Assembly (NCBI RefSeq): GCF_047496725.1 | Contig: NW_027328671.1 | Coordinates: 248,001 to 312,000, forward strand | Source of the DNA: Anoplolepis gracilipes | Lineage: Eukaryota > Arthropoda > Insecta > Hymenoptera > Formicidae | Reading direction: 5' to 3' | DNA length: 64,000 nt | In this document: positions 33,848-48,500 of the stretch, in pieces | Layout: every line of letters begins with the position of its first letter | How positions within the stretch are numbered: position 1 is the stretch's first letter | The notes under the pieces: model-generated | Database searches by the model: none | What the model saw: only the letters and a program-made list of their open reading frames with translations | Told to the model about the DNA's origin: nothing | Translations under genes and position numbers: made by a program

Positions 33848-36800
33848 TATATATAAATAACTATTATTTATAAAATATTTCTGAAATATTAGATAAAAAA
33901 TTTCATTTACAAAAATCATAAATATTAATGCTTAGAATAAGTTTGTATAATAAAAAATATAGACTTTTATTTTATAAAAATTTATCGAAATAACTTTAAA
34001 AAGGTACCTATATTAAAAATAATAATAATAATAATAGCAAAAGATTTTGTATATAACATTTAATATCTTTTAACTTTTATCTAGAAAAATTTGTTTTAGT
34101 TAAAACTTAAATTGTATGTATTTTACTAGTTTTAAATGTATATATTGCATGTAGTCTGTTTGTATGTGCATGTATACGTAATTTATTATTATGATATTAA
34201 TAATATAAAAACTTCTATGAAAACTCTTTGTTAAAAAATCTTGCTAATTTAATAATTTTTTATATTGAAAAATATGGTATTAATAATTATTATGCTAGAT
34301 TATACAAATTTTATTTGTGTAGAATACTAAATCCACCATCGTGCTACCGGTGCAAGGAAGTTCGGAGATGTGCCATTTTTGCAACAAAAGAGTTTATTTA
34401 ATGGAAAGACTTAGTGCGGAAGGCAAATTCTTTCATCGCGGTTGTTTTCGATGCGAGTATTGCTCCACCTCGTTAAGGATAGGTAATATCTCTCTTTCTT
34501 CATATAATGTCTTGATTACAAAAATGTAAAAAAAGAGCTTGTGCAATTATTTTATTGACATATCGATATCGAGGTCAATATAAACTGTTAGATATTATTT
34601 TTTGTGAAATTTAACTTTTATTATTTGGCAGAAAAATTTTTTTATTTTTATTTTTAAAAGAGTTTATAGTTTGCAAAAATAATTATAAGTCAGAGTATTT
34701 AAAAAATTAAATTTTTGAAAAATCCAAACACAGTTTTTTTTTAAGTATTCAAGAACTCATAAAACATTTTTTATATATTTTATCGTTTCGATGATAATTG
34801 TTTAGAATTATATTCAAATATAAGTATCAGCTTTTTGGAAACTTGTTTTACCCTTTAAATCTAGAAATGGACATATGTAAAAAAATACAAGCTTCTTACA
34901 ATTAAATTTTTCTTTTAACAATAAATTTCAATTTTTATCAGTTTTGAATACTTGTATATCCCTTGTATATAAAAATATGTATTTACATATTTTGATATAA
35001 TGTTACATATTAATACATATCTTTTATTATGTTTCAGTAATTTAATATTATTGCTAATACTATGGTTTTTTTTTATTTTTTATAGGAAATCACACGTTTG
35101 ATCGAGAAAAAAATGGAGGGCGTTTTTACTGTACTCAACACTTTGGATTATCGGGAACGATGAAGACTAGAGCAGAAAAGAAGAGAATTAATTTAGTGAA
35201 TAAAGAAAATGTACCCAATGCTGGGATTACATTGAAAACACCAGAAAAGGTATAATCTTTTATAATAATGTAATAAAAATGCATCAAATACTAAACACAA
35301 AAAAAAATCCTAAATAAAACGATCATAAATAAACGATTAAAGAATTTGAAACAAATGTTTAATCTAAAATGATATATTCTAATGAGCAAATATGTATATA
35401 TGTATGTTTACATTAGGCTAAAACACCATTGGAAGGCATTGTTGGACTCGATCTCCTCGATCGTGGTCAAACTCCGGAGAGAATTGAATTTGAAAATCTA
35501 GCAGAAATGTCAGATCCTGAGGAAGCTCATAGCCAAATGGACGAGGACGAGTGGACAGATAGAAATTTTGGTGTTTCTACTGCAGAAATGGGGTCCAGTG
35601 ATGATATTTCTGATATGAGGCAAGTTTTATATATTTTTGTAAACAATTATTTGTGTTTATACAGTTCTACATAATTAATAATTAATAACTTTTTTATTTT
35701 AAACTTTTATATTTCTTTAAGTACCCCTCTATTTCATTTATGAATACAATAATTTCTATTTTTTGAATTAAAAGACACTTTTTATTTTTTTACTATCCAA
35801 AAAATTATTTCTTTTTATATAATTTCCATTAGTGAACCGTTCAATTTTATTTTATATTTTTTATCAACTTTTAAAATAAATAATTAACTTATTAAATTTG
35901 AAAATTTTAATAACTTTTTCATCTATTAATCAAACTAGATGAATATTAATGTTAATGTTTAATTTTGATACACAGTGATTCCGATGAAGATGATGAGATA
36001 TTTGAAGAAGCTATTGACCAGCCGCTAACAACCGAGGGAACTCTCGAATTGGCTAAAAATTGGACACTGCGCTATTCTTATCCGCACGCTACAATCGGTC
36101 AATCGGACACTGGCAGCAACGAATATGAAGATTCTAGTGATGAATATACTAGTGAAGGTATTCACTCATTTAGAAGTGATAGATAATCTTTGAATTTCTT
36201 GAGGTTTTTCATTGTTTCTTGGTATCATACATATTTCATGATTTCGTACAGTTTTATGTTCATACATATTACAAGAAAAAATCTAATTTTAAATTTTATT
36301 TAAGAAATATAATTTAATTATAAGTTAAGAAATTAATAATTAATTAAAAAATATCTTATTTAATTAAATTATTAATTTCTTAACTTATAATTAAATTATA
36401 TTAATAATTTGAAAGATATAAGGCTCCAATATTTACAAACACGTAACTATAAACTTGGCAATGAGAGCCATGCGCGGATGTTAATGTGTAAAATTTCTTT
36501 AGAAATTAATTCTTTCCCGAAATTTGAATCGTAAAATGAAAATCTATTTCTTGGTAAAATACACCAAGTAAAATATGTGCCCTGTGCACGATTCAAATTT
36601 CGCGAAAGAATTAATTTCTAAAGAAATTTTACGCATTAACATCCGCGCATGGCTCTCATTGTCAAGTTTATAGTTATGTGTTTGTAAATTATATTAAATT
36701 ATATTTAATTATATAATTAAATTAATTATTTAATTAATATAATTTTTTTTAATAACATAATATCTTACATATATAACTTGTTTTCTTTATTAGATGATGA

Positions 36801-39800
36801 AAGCGGGACTGCGACCGAAGACGAGGAGGACATACGCGCTCGAGAACTCCGCAAGCAAGAAGTATGGTTGAAGGTACCACCACGCAACTCCGATACTGAC
36901 ACCGGCTCGGAAACAGAGGTGAAACATTTTCAAGACTCTGTAGATTCCACTATAATAGCTCAGGAATCACTCATTTCTTTCGAATCTAAAGTAACAGTAC
37001 CCTCAACAGTATCCAACATGAATACGAATGGTAGTGAATCATTATCCGAAAACAACAATCTCGAAGAATCTTCCTACGAGGTTGCATTAACTTCTAGTGA
37101 ATTAGCTTTAAGTACATATAGTCAGGACACTATGACTTCCGCCGATAAACATGGTACATCTCTCGATGTTACTCCACAAACTTCCGACGGTATAATTTGC
37201 GTGACCCATCCACCGCTTTTTCCAGTATCAGCCGATGCTGACGATGATATCTCGAATCCAAACAAATCTTTAATTGTTCTTACTAATATTTCTGATAACA
37301 ATTATTTGGATAAAGAAAACTGCAGCTCCGAATACGAAAGTTTTGTGGACGAAAATGTTCAATTAGATTTAAACAGTTCAGATAACAGAATCGATAACAA
37401 TAATTTGCAAAATAATCAAGTTAATATTGATATGAAAAATTTTAATTTAAACCCTATTGATTTAAATCTAAATATTAATGAATCTTATTTAAATGATTCA
37501 ATTCAGAATTCGTTAAACTTTCCTATAAATAATTTTGTTGCACAAAATGACGAAGGTAGTTTGGAACAGGTTGCTAAAATTACACTTTCGGATGTACCTT
37601 GCACTGAAGTAAGCAAGGATCCCAAGGTTTCTGATAACGAAACTATTCTGAATGTTAATAATTTACCGGGTGTGATTGCTTCGTCTTTGAACAGAAGTAG
37701 AGACTGTTCATCTTCTTCATCATCAGAGACGTATCGATCAAATGAGATATCGTGTAACGATTCAGTCAGCAGCAATCATTTAGACGACTTGGTGGAATGC
37801 TCGAAATCTAACTTACCTGAAGAAATAGAAATTTATAAGCACGAAAATGTCTGTGCAATTAAACAATGTGAAGATAACAATTTTATTGACAAAAGTAAGA
37901 ATGTCGTCAATATCGATGATAGTAATAATAGTCACGTGAGCGATGTTGCTGACAAAAAGATCGACGCAGCAACACCAATGATTGCTGCAAACTTATTACA
38001 AAGGTCAATATATCCAACAGTGACAGTAACGTCGCCATCTCCAACACAAGAGATACAGCTCGAAGAACTACCCTTAGAACCTTCGAAATTATTGGTTCCC
38101 CTGGAATCGCATAATAATATTCCGCATTGCGACAGCGCATTTGATAAGCTGAAACGCGATTTACAACAACGAAAGGCGAAGAACAAAGCTGTAGGGAATG
38201 GACTTCGACCACTGTCGACCGAAAATGCTCGGTTGAAAATGAGCAAATATTTCATCGAGAATAAAAAGATGATTTCGAAATGTCAACCGGCACAAAATGA
38301 AGGGACTGAAGACACATCTGAGATAAAAGTGATAAAGTTAGATATTAAACCTAGATTATCCGGCAAGATAAACACAGAGGAAATGTTTAAGTACTTTGAT
38401 AAGACCAGTTCCTCGAATAGTTGTGACAAATATAAAGTTTCCAACGCTATTAAACAAGATGAACCCCCGAAATTGGAAATTGATATCAAAAATATAAACG
38501 ACGAAATAGTCATGATTGATCGAGAATTTAATCAAATTGAAGCGCAGAATGAGGTTGCGGAAGATAATGGGATGGGCTCTCAATCCCATTTGTCGGACGT
38601 ATTTGAAATATGTAATGACAAAAGAGACACAGCATATGACAATTTGGACTTAATGTATGATGATCTAGTCGAATTGCATCCTGATTTAAATGATATTGAT
38701 ATTGATTATGTAGATTCTCTGACATCGAATCATAATATTTCTAAATTAAATCACAATGAAACTGTCTCATATTCAGATATAGGTCTAGAAACTATTTTAG
38801 AAAGTGATCAGGTTGATATTACAAGTAATACAAAGGAAATAGAAAAAATTAATTCAATAGATGAGAATCTGAAGAATGACATAAGTGACATACATAAAGA
38901 AAAAGAAGTTAAGAACGTAAATTTAAATAGCAACATAATAGATAATGATATAATTCAAAAAGAAGACGTAATTAATACTGATCCAGAGAATAGTATTTTA
39001 AATAGTGAAGAAAATGAAGAAAAGAAAGTAAATTCAATGTCTTTAGATGAAACTGTTCTGGATAATAGTAATAAAAATATAGCCAATAAAATAAATATTT
39101 TGAAGTTAAATAAAAATATATTATTTCAAAATGATACAGATAAAGCCATCAAACATAACATGATATATAAAAGTGATATGAATTTAAATGAATATACACC
39201 ACAGATTTTGTGTAAAAACATTAGAGCTAATTCAAAATCATTGCCTGAATTAAGAAATACAATATGTGAAGATCTATCTGCGGCAAAAGTTACAGTTGTT
39301 GACAAAATAGTGGACTCTGTCATAGATACAAAGATTGCGAGTGATGATTCAACACAAAATTGTATTCCAGAAGTTCCTAAAAGCTTGGAGCAAGAAAATT
39401 TACCCAATGATATTAATTTTTCTCAAAATGATGCAACAGCAACTAATAATAATTTATTCGCAATTTCTTCCGCGGAACTTTCTCCGCCTGAAATCCCGAT
39501 AAGAAAAAAGTCTGCAAAAAGAAATTTAAAACCTTCGCAGCAGGATGTCGAAGATATATCGAAACTACAAAGTCAAACTACGCCTGAAATCCCGGTAAGA
39601 AAAAAGTCGGTAAAAAGAAATTTAAAATCTTTAAGTCAAAATCAAGATGTGGAAGATATATTGAAGCTACAAAATCTAGCTGTGGATAATACTTTAAAAT
39701 TATCTAGTCAAAATGGCAATGATGTTTCCAATACTCAAAGTCAGAATGCTGAAAAACTTTTGGAAATTAAAGCTAAGGATATAAAAAATATCGCATTACA

Positions 39801-42472
39801 AAGTCAAAATATTAATAGTATTCCGAAAATTCAGAATGTTTTAAATATCCAAAGTCACGATATTATTCAAAGGTCAAATGTCGAAAAATTACAAACTGAC
39901 GTAATGAATTTTTCAACGAACGTCAATAACGAAATTAGCAAAAAGGATAACATAAATGTAACGGCAGCAGAAAATCGAAACATTGCAGATGTAAAATTAC
40001 AAAATCAAAGCAAGAGTATATCGTCGATTCAAAAAACTCATTCTACAAATCGGCGTTTGCCAAATAATCCTGAGGAATTTACAAAATCTGTTTCTTATAA
40101 CAGTCAGTCGAAGAAAGACAAATGTGTAATTTCGTGATATATTGATATAATGTCACATTAAAAAATTTTATGACAATGATATATTTTACAAAAGAAAGCT
40201 TAACTTGAATTACATTTTAAATATTTGATATTAATATTCGATAATTATCGAAGTTGATAGTATAATTTTCTATTGTTTTTTGATATAAAAAGCTTATGAA
40301 AAAAGTATAAAAGTTTACAAGTATGTAGGTTTTTAAAAAGTATATAAATGCTTAGGTAATTGTTCAATTATAAACGACTGAAAATAGAAAATTTTTTGCT
40401 TCAATTAAGTTTCAGAAAATATAATTAGATAACAAACATTTTATTTTTACATAATTTAAGTAAAATGAGAAATTTAATTGGAAGCTTAATTTTGTATAAA
40501 AATATTCTAAAATAGTCTTTAATATTAACAATTAAAAAGTTGATAAATATACATAAAAACGTATACAGAATAAAATAAAATCCTGAATCACACCTATACT
40601 TTGAATTACATAACAGATATATTTCTGATTTTTATGATATATTACTTTGCAATACTTCACTTTTATTCTTAATTGTATTTGATTTTTTTTTTGTTATTCA
40701 CGCTGTTCTTTGTTGGTATTTTTTATTTTATTTGTACACTATCTCTTATCTTGAATATGGTTGTTCTTATCAAGAAACAAATTGAAAAAAAATAAGATCT
40801 ATAATTATACGGTTCAACATAAATATTCAACTTTTTAAAGTGAGTGATCATAAGTGTAACTTTTTATGTATATTTACCAAAAAGTTTAATATTAACAATG
40901 AAAAATATAGCGTATAAATAAATTTTTAATAAAAAGTTGGCTTCAAATTGATCGAAGAATTTATTTGTACACTAACTCGATACTATAATACTATGTGTGT
41001 ATGTATTACATAATTGATTATTGAATATTGGTGATTCTATATATTTTGCTTGTATGAGTGAAGTTATCAATGAAGTTATAGTCTGACTCTTCTTGTCAGA
41101 TCTAAAATTCTGCAGATTTATGAATCTATAGATTTGATTTTTTTCACACTTATAAAATTGAAAATCTATAATTGTATTTACGATTCATAATTCTATGGAT
41201 ATTTATATGTCACTAATATATATATTGTAATTTTGCTTTTAAATTGTGATTTTAAACTTGAGAAAACTGTGAGATGTGTTAATAAAGTAGACAAAAAAAA
41301 AGAATATGTATGAATCTTGGCTGGTGAATGATTTTTTAATTCTCGAAAGGATAATTTTTAATCGCAACTGAGTAAGGAGCACTAAAGAAAAGGTAATCAT
41401 TTTATTGTGTATGAGTGGAGTGTTATTGAACTAATTTATCATTAACAGTGACTCAAAGCATTAATAATCGTTTGTGTTTGATTTAGTGCTCGTGTTAAAA
41501 ACAGTTTACTCACCAATTTTGACTAATTTGTGTAAAGATTTCCACCAGCCGATACTTTATTAAATATCTCACCACATTCTCATTTTCAATTACAAAACTT
41601 AGAGATTTTATATAATACGTCATACATACAAAATAAGTGTAGAATGCATTTTTTCTACATAGAAAATGAATAACAAGTTTTTTTGACAAGTTTTTGGATT
41701 TTTCTTTTAAAGATTTTAATAACTATCATGATAGTATATGATTGACATACTGTATGATATTTTACAATTTTATAAAAATTTATATAAATTACATGCAAAA
41801 AAATATTAAATAAAAATGTAAAAATTTAAATTTGCAAGAAATATCAACTTACATACAGGGTGTTCCACGGAAAGTTGCTGAAATAAATCAGCTATTATTT
41901 TTAAACGTACATAAAGAGCAGAAAAAGTAAAATATCTTCGATTATTCAATTTATATGTAAATAAAACTGTCAAAATTCTTTAATAATAGAATATATTTTA
42001 CTTTTCTTGCTCTTTATAACATATGCGTTTAAAAATAACAGCAAATTAATTTTAGCAACTTAGCTCCCATAGAACATTCTGTAGTCACTAATCAATATTG
42101 CTCTGTAATTCCAAAATTGTTCTGGTATTTTGCGTGCGTGTGTGCTTGTTGTATGTGTATAAGAATTAAAAAGAATAATTTTGATATTATCTTGATATTT
42201 AAACAAATATTTTTTGAACATTTATAAACTCATATGATAATATAATGTGATAAACTTTAGTTTTAACTTTTTCTTTAATTAATTATTTTAAATATTTGTT
42301 TTTTTGTGTTTTTATGTTTAAATCTTTAAAATTATTTATTGCAATATTCAATTATTTTGACCTACAAAGTAAGTTTAAACTAACATATTTTTGTGAAAAA
42401 AAGAATTCTGATATTATTTTAGCATTGTTTTAGCAACACTTATAGAAGTAACATTTCATTCACATACATTTT

Positions 42473-42509
<37 letters not shown>

Positions 42510-45500
42510 TTACATAGAATAATAAAACTACATTCAATGTATATATTATACATATTATAGGCAGAATATTACCATATTTGTGGCTCTTGCTTCACATTCT
42601 TCAACTAATTTACTAAAACATAACTAATATGTAGCTATATATTGCCTATAATATTCATTCAGCATAATGACTTTGTTTTGCAGGTTGCATCATCGGAGGA
42701 AGCCTCGACTGAAGAAAGTGCAGAAAATTCTGCGACAGAGATCTCGACCGATTCAGAATTCGAGCACGATGAGGCGACTCCGACGCAGCACGAGATCCCT
42801 GAGATCACCATCAATGATTCGTACGTGCGGAAAACAAGAGGTACTTACGTTGAGCCGAAGAAAGTGCAGATAAAGAGCAAGGTGATTTCTTCGATTAACA
42901 GCAACTTAAAGCAAGACACGAAGCAACAAGGTAACAGCAACAACGAACAGCTTTTGAAGGACAATTACATTAAATACGAACCGAGCAAGGAGGTGAATTG
43001 CAATATCTCAACTACCACTGTCGACACCAATACTCGAACACCATTGCTGAACCCGCGAAAGGGAGATTATCTTTTGAATCGCACCCACTCCACCGGAGGT
43101 ATCGCCTCGAGACTGTCCTTAGAGTTGAAAAAACGTTACTTGCTGGGCGGATCAGTTTTGAGTGGCTCCGTCGTGAAATCAGGGTCGACGTCGAACGTGG
43201 ACACGAAACTCAGGAACTTCACTGACGCGATCTCTCAGCACCAAAAGCTGTTAAACCCAGCACCGGAACCCAGTCCTACTATGCAAGCATTTCTTCAAGG
43301 TATCTTTATATTTTGTGTTTATGATTTTGCATCATTATTTTTATACGTATATAATATTATGGAGGCCAAATTTGAGGAGTATTGCGTTGATATGATAGAA
43401 ATAATGGTGAAAAGTTTAGTACAAACAAGAAGAATATAATCAATCAAAAGTCCAGGTCTTCTCTGAAAGTTCCCACAACTGCCAAGCATCCATAGTCTAG
43501 TAGGATGCGCTTGACAGTTGTGAGGATTTTCAGAGAACACCTAGACTGTTGGTTGATAGACCTAGTCTACTAAACTCATCATCTCTCTGGAGTCAATCCA
43601 TAGGATTTGGAGAGGAAAAAAGTTGATAATCTTGAATTTTAATTAAGATCATTTTTTGTTAATTATAAATTTCAACATCAGTCAATAGATGTAAAGAAAA
43701 CCCATAGTTGTTTCTTAAAAAAATGTAGCTGTTGCAAATTATTTTTTTAAACAATTATGTTTTCTTTACATAAATTGATTTCTAAGTTGACCTTTTCATG
43801 ACCTTTCAAAATGACTTCAGTTAAAATTCAATGTAATTATATGTGATTTTTTTTCAAGGTACTAGTAAGCTGCGAACCAACAATGCGCCACTTTCTCCAT
43901 TGTCGCCTACGATTTTATTTTCGCGACAATTTTCAACCGATCGCTGCCGAAATTTATCAAACGATATTGCGTATAAGCCGACAACTCCGATAGAAAATCC
44001 GTCCAAAGCGCCACAATTACCTGACTTGGTAAAAGAAACCAGCATTTTAAAGTCAAAGACAGCTCCTAACATCTGTGGTGAATCTTCGATAAAGGACAAA
44101 GAGTTAATCGACAAACCAGTGTTTCTACATCAAACTAATAAATCAACGAAAGATTCCATAGAGGATATGAAAAGTTCACAAAATACGGAAAAATTTCTTT
44201 CAAGCAACACGGAAGAAACTAACGGTTTCAGACCGCGTAGTCCGCTTCACGAGACGTCCATTGTCGTTCCGCAAGTAGATTGGAACAAAAAGAACGAGGC
44301 TAAAGATGCCAGTTCAGGTGACTCCGAGATGGAGAGCGATTCGTTATCTTCTTCCTCTTCCAACGAAGTGGGAGAAGTTGAGAACGACCAATTTGTCGCT
44401 ATAAATCTTTCGCCGCCCAGATTACAGATCCACAGTACTGATGGCGATCTACTGTTGGACGAGGGGGTTGATCGTTACAATCAACAACATTACGATCCTG
44501 ACGATGGTCAGACTTTCGAGCCGGACTCTATCGAGGTCTCCTATCTGCAGGATCGCCGACTGATCGATTCATCGAATATTGATTCATCAGTGGATAATGT
44601 ACATATTATTGAAACGCTGAATAATAATATGGAACAATTGGACTTGCGGGACGACAATAAGAGAGACTGCAGCAGTCCTTCCGAAGCCTCGGCGATGTCC
44701 AACAAGCAAGATGATTCCGAAGAGAATGACATCACCACCGCGGCATTTACCGAGACAGAATTTTCCGAATGGGCCCGCGACGGGGAAGCTTTGGTCTCTG
44801 ACGATCTCCGTGATGTAGAGCTCGACATTGATCCTAATTTTATTACTGTACGAAGAAATAACGCAAAATTAACTTCCACGCCTGTCAGAATCGCCAAAGA
44901 AGAGGACACGGAACTCGACTATTCCAGGCTCGACCGACTGATCGATCAGAAATATCCGAACAATAGCACATCGAATTTATTAGTTAATGGCGAGGACATT
45001 AATTACATGGATACCGACAATGAGTCACTGCTAGATGATAGCCTTCAAGACGCTTCCAATATTGCAATGTTGAGAAACCGAGGCTACATTGAGTTTGTGA
45101 ATGTCAAGACAATCGTTCCTGATAACTCGTCGCGCAATTTATCAATCGCTGATGCGCCAATAGCGAGACTAGACTTTGAAAACGATTCCTACAGCGAAGA
45201 AGAAGAAGGCTTCAAGGATGCCAATGTGATCGAGATTGATCCTATCACTATGGAGGATGTGATTAGCAAGCTAAACGAACCCGCCATAAATAAATCAGAA
45301 ATTCAAACAGCCTTTGGAGAAGAACAGAGCGAAGAGAAGTTTAGGGGAGAAATTAAGGAGAACGCACCGGCAGCGCCATTGGTAGAAGCTATTAATAAGG
45401 AATTGTTCCAATCGATGGAGGAAGATAGTTTATTGACAATGGAGCCGGCAGAAGATACAACAACCAGTGAAGTTGTCACGGTACTTGCTAGTCCGGTTAC

Positions 45501-48500
45501 CCCTCAAGTGTCTATAGTTCCTTTAGAAGTGATAGAGAAGCCCGACGAGTCAGTCAAAGCTGATTCCAACAATCCGGATTATCTAGAATACGTAAAAAGG
45601 CTGCAGTTTAGAATCGCGGAATTTAGCAACGCAAAAGATTCTATCGACGTGAGAAAGAAGCGAAAGAACTCGAAGAACGTATCGCAGACGTGTACAGCGG
45701 AAATAATTACCGAAGAGACCAAGTGTCAAGAAATGACAACTGCGAATAATAGTAGTATCAATTCACCGGCGACCTCGAGAAAACTTGAGGAGATCACTAG
45801 AGAGCGCTCGAAGCAGAAGAATGTTATTCAAGATCTTTTGATGGATAAGGTTGAGGCTCACAAGCAGAAGTCAGCCGAGAAAAAGGCTCGAAGGGCCGCT
45901 AGAGCTTCGTCCTTTACCACAATTCTATCACCGATGAAACAGGAATCTAATGGTTCTAATGGTTCTTCCATTGGTAACAAGTTTGTGCCTACCTCCATAA
46001 CATCTCTAACAAACAGTCCAGTTGATACAACTTTCAGCGAGGCAAACAAATTACTGGACTCTTCATTGTTTTCACGCTCTCAAAGTGATCAAATGGAAGC
46101 CAAAGAGAAAATTCCAAAGAAAGCCGATCAGCTGAGCCAGGTAACAGACAAAAAACCGACTAGTCTACAAGATATCTTCAAGACACCAATCGCGCCACCA
46201 AGATATAAGAGTGAAGAAGCAAGAAGAACAGCCGAAAAGGCCAGGCAAGATGCCAGAGAACGAGCCAGACTGAAGAGTGACGAGGATTTAGGTTTAAGCC
46301 CTGAGGATAGGATCAAGGAATTAAGAATAAAGGTGACAGCTCGCCGACAACTTTCGATGGATGATGCGAAAAAGGATGATACATCAGAAACTGAAAGAGC
46401 TAGATTGTACCACTTCAAGAAAAAAGACAATTCCGAGTTGAAATTACAAACTAGTAAGAGTACCGACAATGTGAAGAATATCGCAAAGAAGTTAAATCTT
46501 CAGAAATTATCGGCGACTAGCGCGAAATCAATGGACGAATTGTTGAATACTGCAGGTTTATCGTGTTCGGATAGCAATAGTGTAACGATTAAGAGAGATA
46601 AAAAGAAACCGAAAGATTCAGAGAGAAGGAAGAGTATTATACAAGCAGTATCGGATTTTTTTTTCAAGAAAGAAACCAGTCCTACATCGCCTAACCAGAA
46701 AGACAAGCTGTCGGTCTTTCGATTGACTTCGAAATCAAAAGGAAAAGTGAGTCCGATTTTTGCTGATGTATCTTTGGAGTTATTTATAAATAGTCAACTT
46801 TATTTATAAATAACAGTAATTCTTTTGGACAATTTTTACATCTTGACCACTATATGTTTTAATATTACCGAAGACATTTCAACCTAGGACAGAAACGTCA
46901 TTATTGTATTTTACATTATTATTTTTTATGTGATTTGCAACAAGTTTATTTTTAGGCTTTAGTATTACCCAATGAGAAAGGACCTATCGAGTTGGCATCG
47001 AATTGACATCGAATTGATGTAAATTGCATCGATTCGATATCAATTTGATGTTGATTTGATGGTCATTTTTCACTGGGTATTTTGTAAACTCTATTTTATT
47101 AAGATTCTCGAGAATTGTTTAAATTTTTGATAATATATATTGCACATATATTATTTTGTTTAACGAAACAAATTTATAAAATATAATTGTCAATTTTTAT
47201 AATATTATATTTTATAACATTTTAATATTAAATTTATGTACATATAATATTATTGGATTTTTGCTAAATTTTTTTTCGTAACAATTTCATTAGTTTATTA
47301 AAATCTTATGATTGTAACATTCAAAATAATTATTTTCTAATTGATATCTTAAAATTTTTTACAGCTTGACAAAATCTCGTCAAAATCCGATGCAAGACCT
47401 AAAAGTATGTGTGAAGATATACTTGTACGAAATTTTCTCACTGAAAATTCACCACCGGTGCCACCACCACCACTTAATTACTCAATATCTACCACTCAAG
47501 TATCAGGTACGAATTATATAAATATTTTCTTTTAACTAAATTATGAATGTTGAAATTAACACATGTTATACAGAGTGGGCCATTTTAATCGATCCAGTCG
47601 AATATCTCGAAAACCAAGCCCGGGAGAGAAAAATGTTTTAGACAAAAGTTGTATGGTTTCGAAGAGGCCATAAGAGGGTACCATCGGTTTGACCTTGAAG
47701 AGTTATTTGAAACTCACATGAACGTCATGTTTAATTTTTTAAGTGAGACACCCTATATATTATTGCATATTTTTGAAGCTTATCTCGAGAGCTTTCCAAA
47801 CTATAATAAAATATACACTATAATAAAATATTTTTTCATTAAATACTTTTCGAGTTATAAGGCTTCAAAGTTGCAATATTTTGACATAAAAAATCTGAAT
47901 TTGCAACAGTTACACATTTTTACTTTAACATAATTATGTGTTTTAATTATGCTAATTGATTTGTCTCATTATTCTGTGCATAAAAGTTAGGTTAAGATAA
48001 TCGAAAAATGAATATTTTTCGCAAAATATTGCAACTTGAAGCCTTATATCTCGAAAAGTACTTCATGAAAAAACATTTGATTATAGTGTTTTGGAAAGCT
48101 CTTGAGATAAGCTACATGAATATGTAATAATATATAGGGTGTTCCATTTAAAAAATTATACATGACGTTTATGTGACCTTCAAATGACTCTTTGAGGTCA
48201 GACTAATGGTACCATCTTAGGGCCCCCTCGAAACCAAACAACTTTTGCCTGAAACATTTTTCTCTTCCGGGCTTGGTTTTCGAGATATTCGACTGGATCG
48301 ATAAAAATAGCCCACCCTGTATAAATAAATATTGGTTTCAATATTCATAAATATTTATTTGTATTGTATATGTAAATTGTTTAACTTAACAAAGTATATA
48401 ATAAACACATATACTTGTTCTGTTTTTAATGTAAATAAAAATGTATGAATTATTTCATTTTATCAGTTCGTCAAAAATAAAATAAAATATTATATAATTT

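Noticed and set aside
43319..43540. 73-codon minus-strand ORF
   Set aside because: Overlaps a hairpin and the end of a Mical exon; no homology-like features.
46128..46469. 113-codon minus-strand ORF with hydrophobic look
   Set aside because: Antisense shadow of the Mical exon 43859-46746; charged sense codons give Leu/Ser/Phe antisense.
47649..47933. 94-codon ORF after a Mical exon
   Set aside because: Lies inside the long-TIR MITE 47571-48319; the mirrored sequence recurs at 60785-61006.
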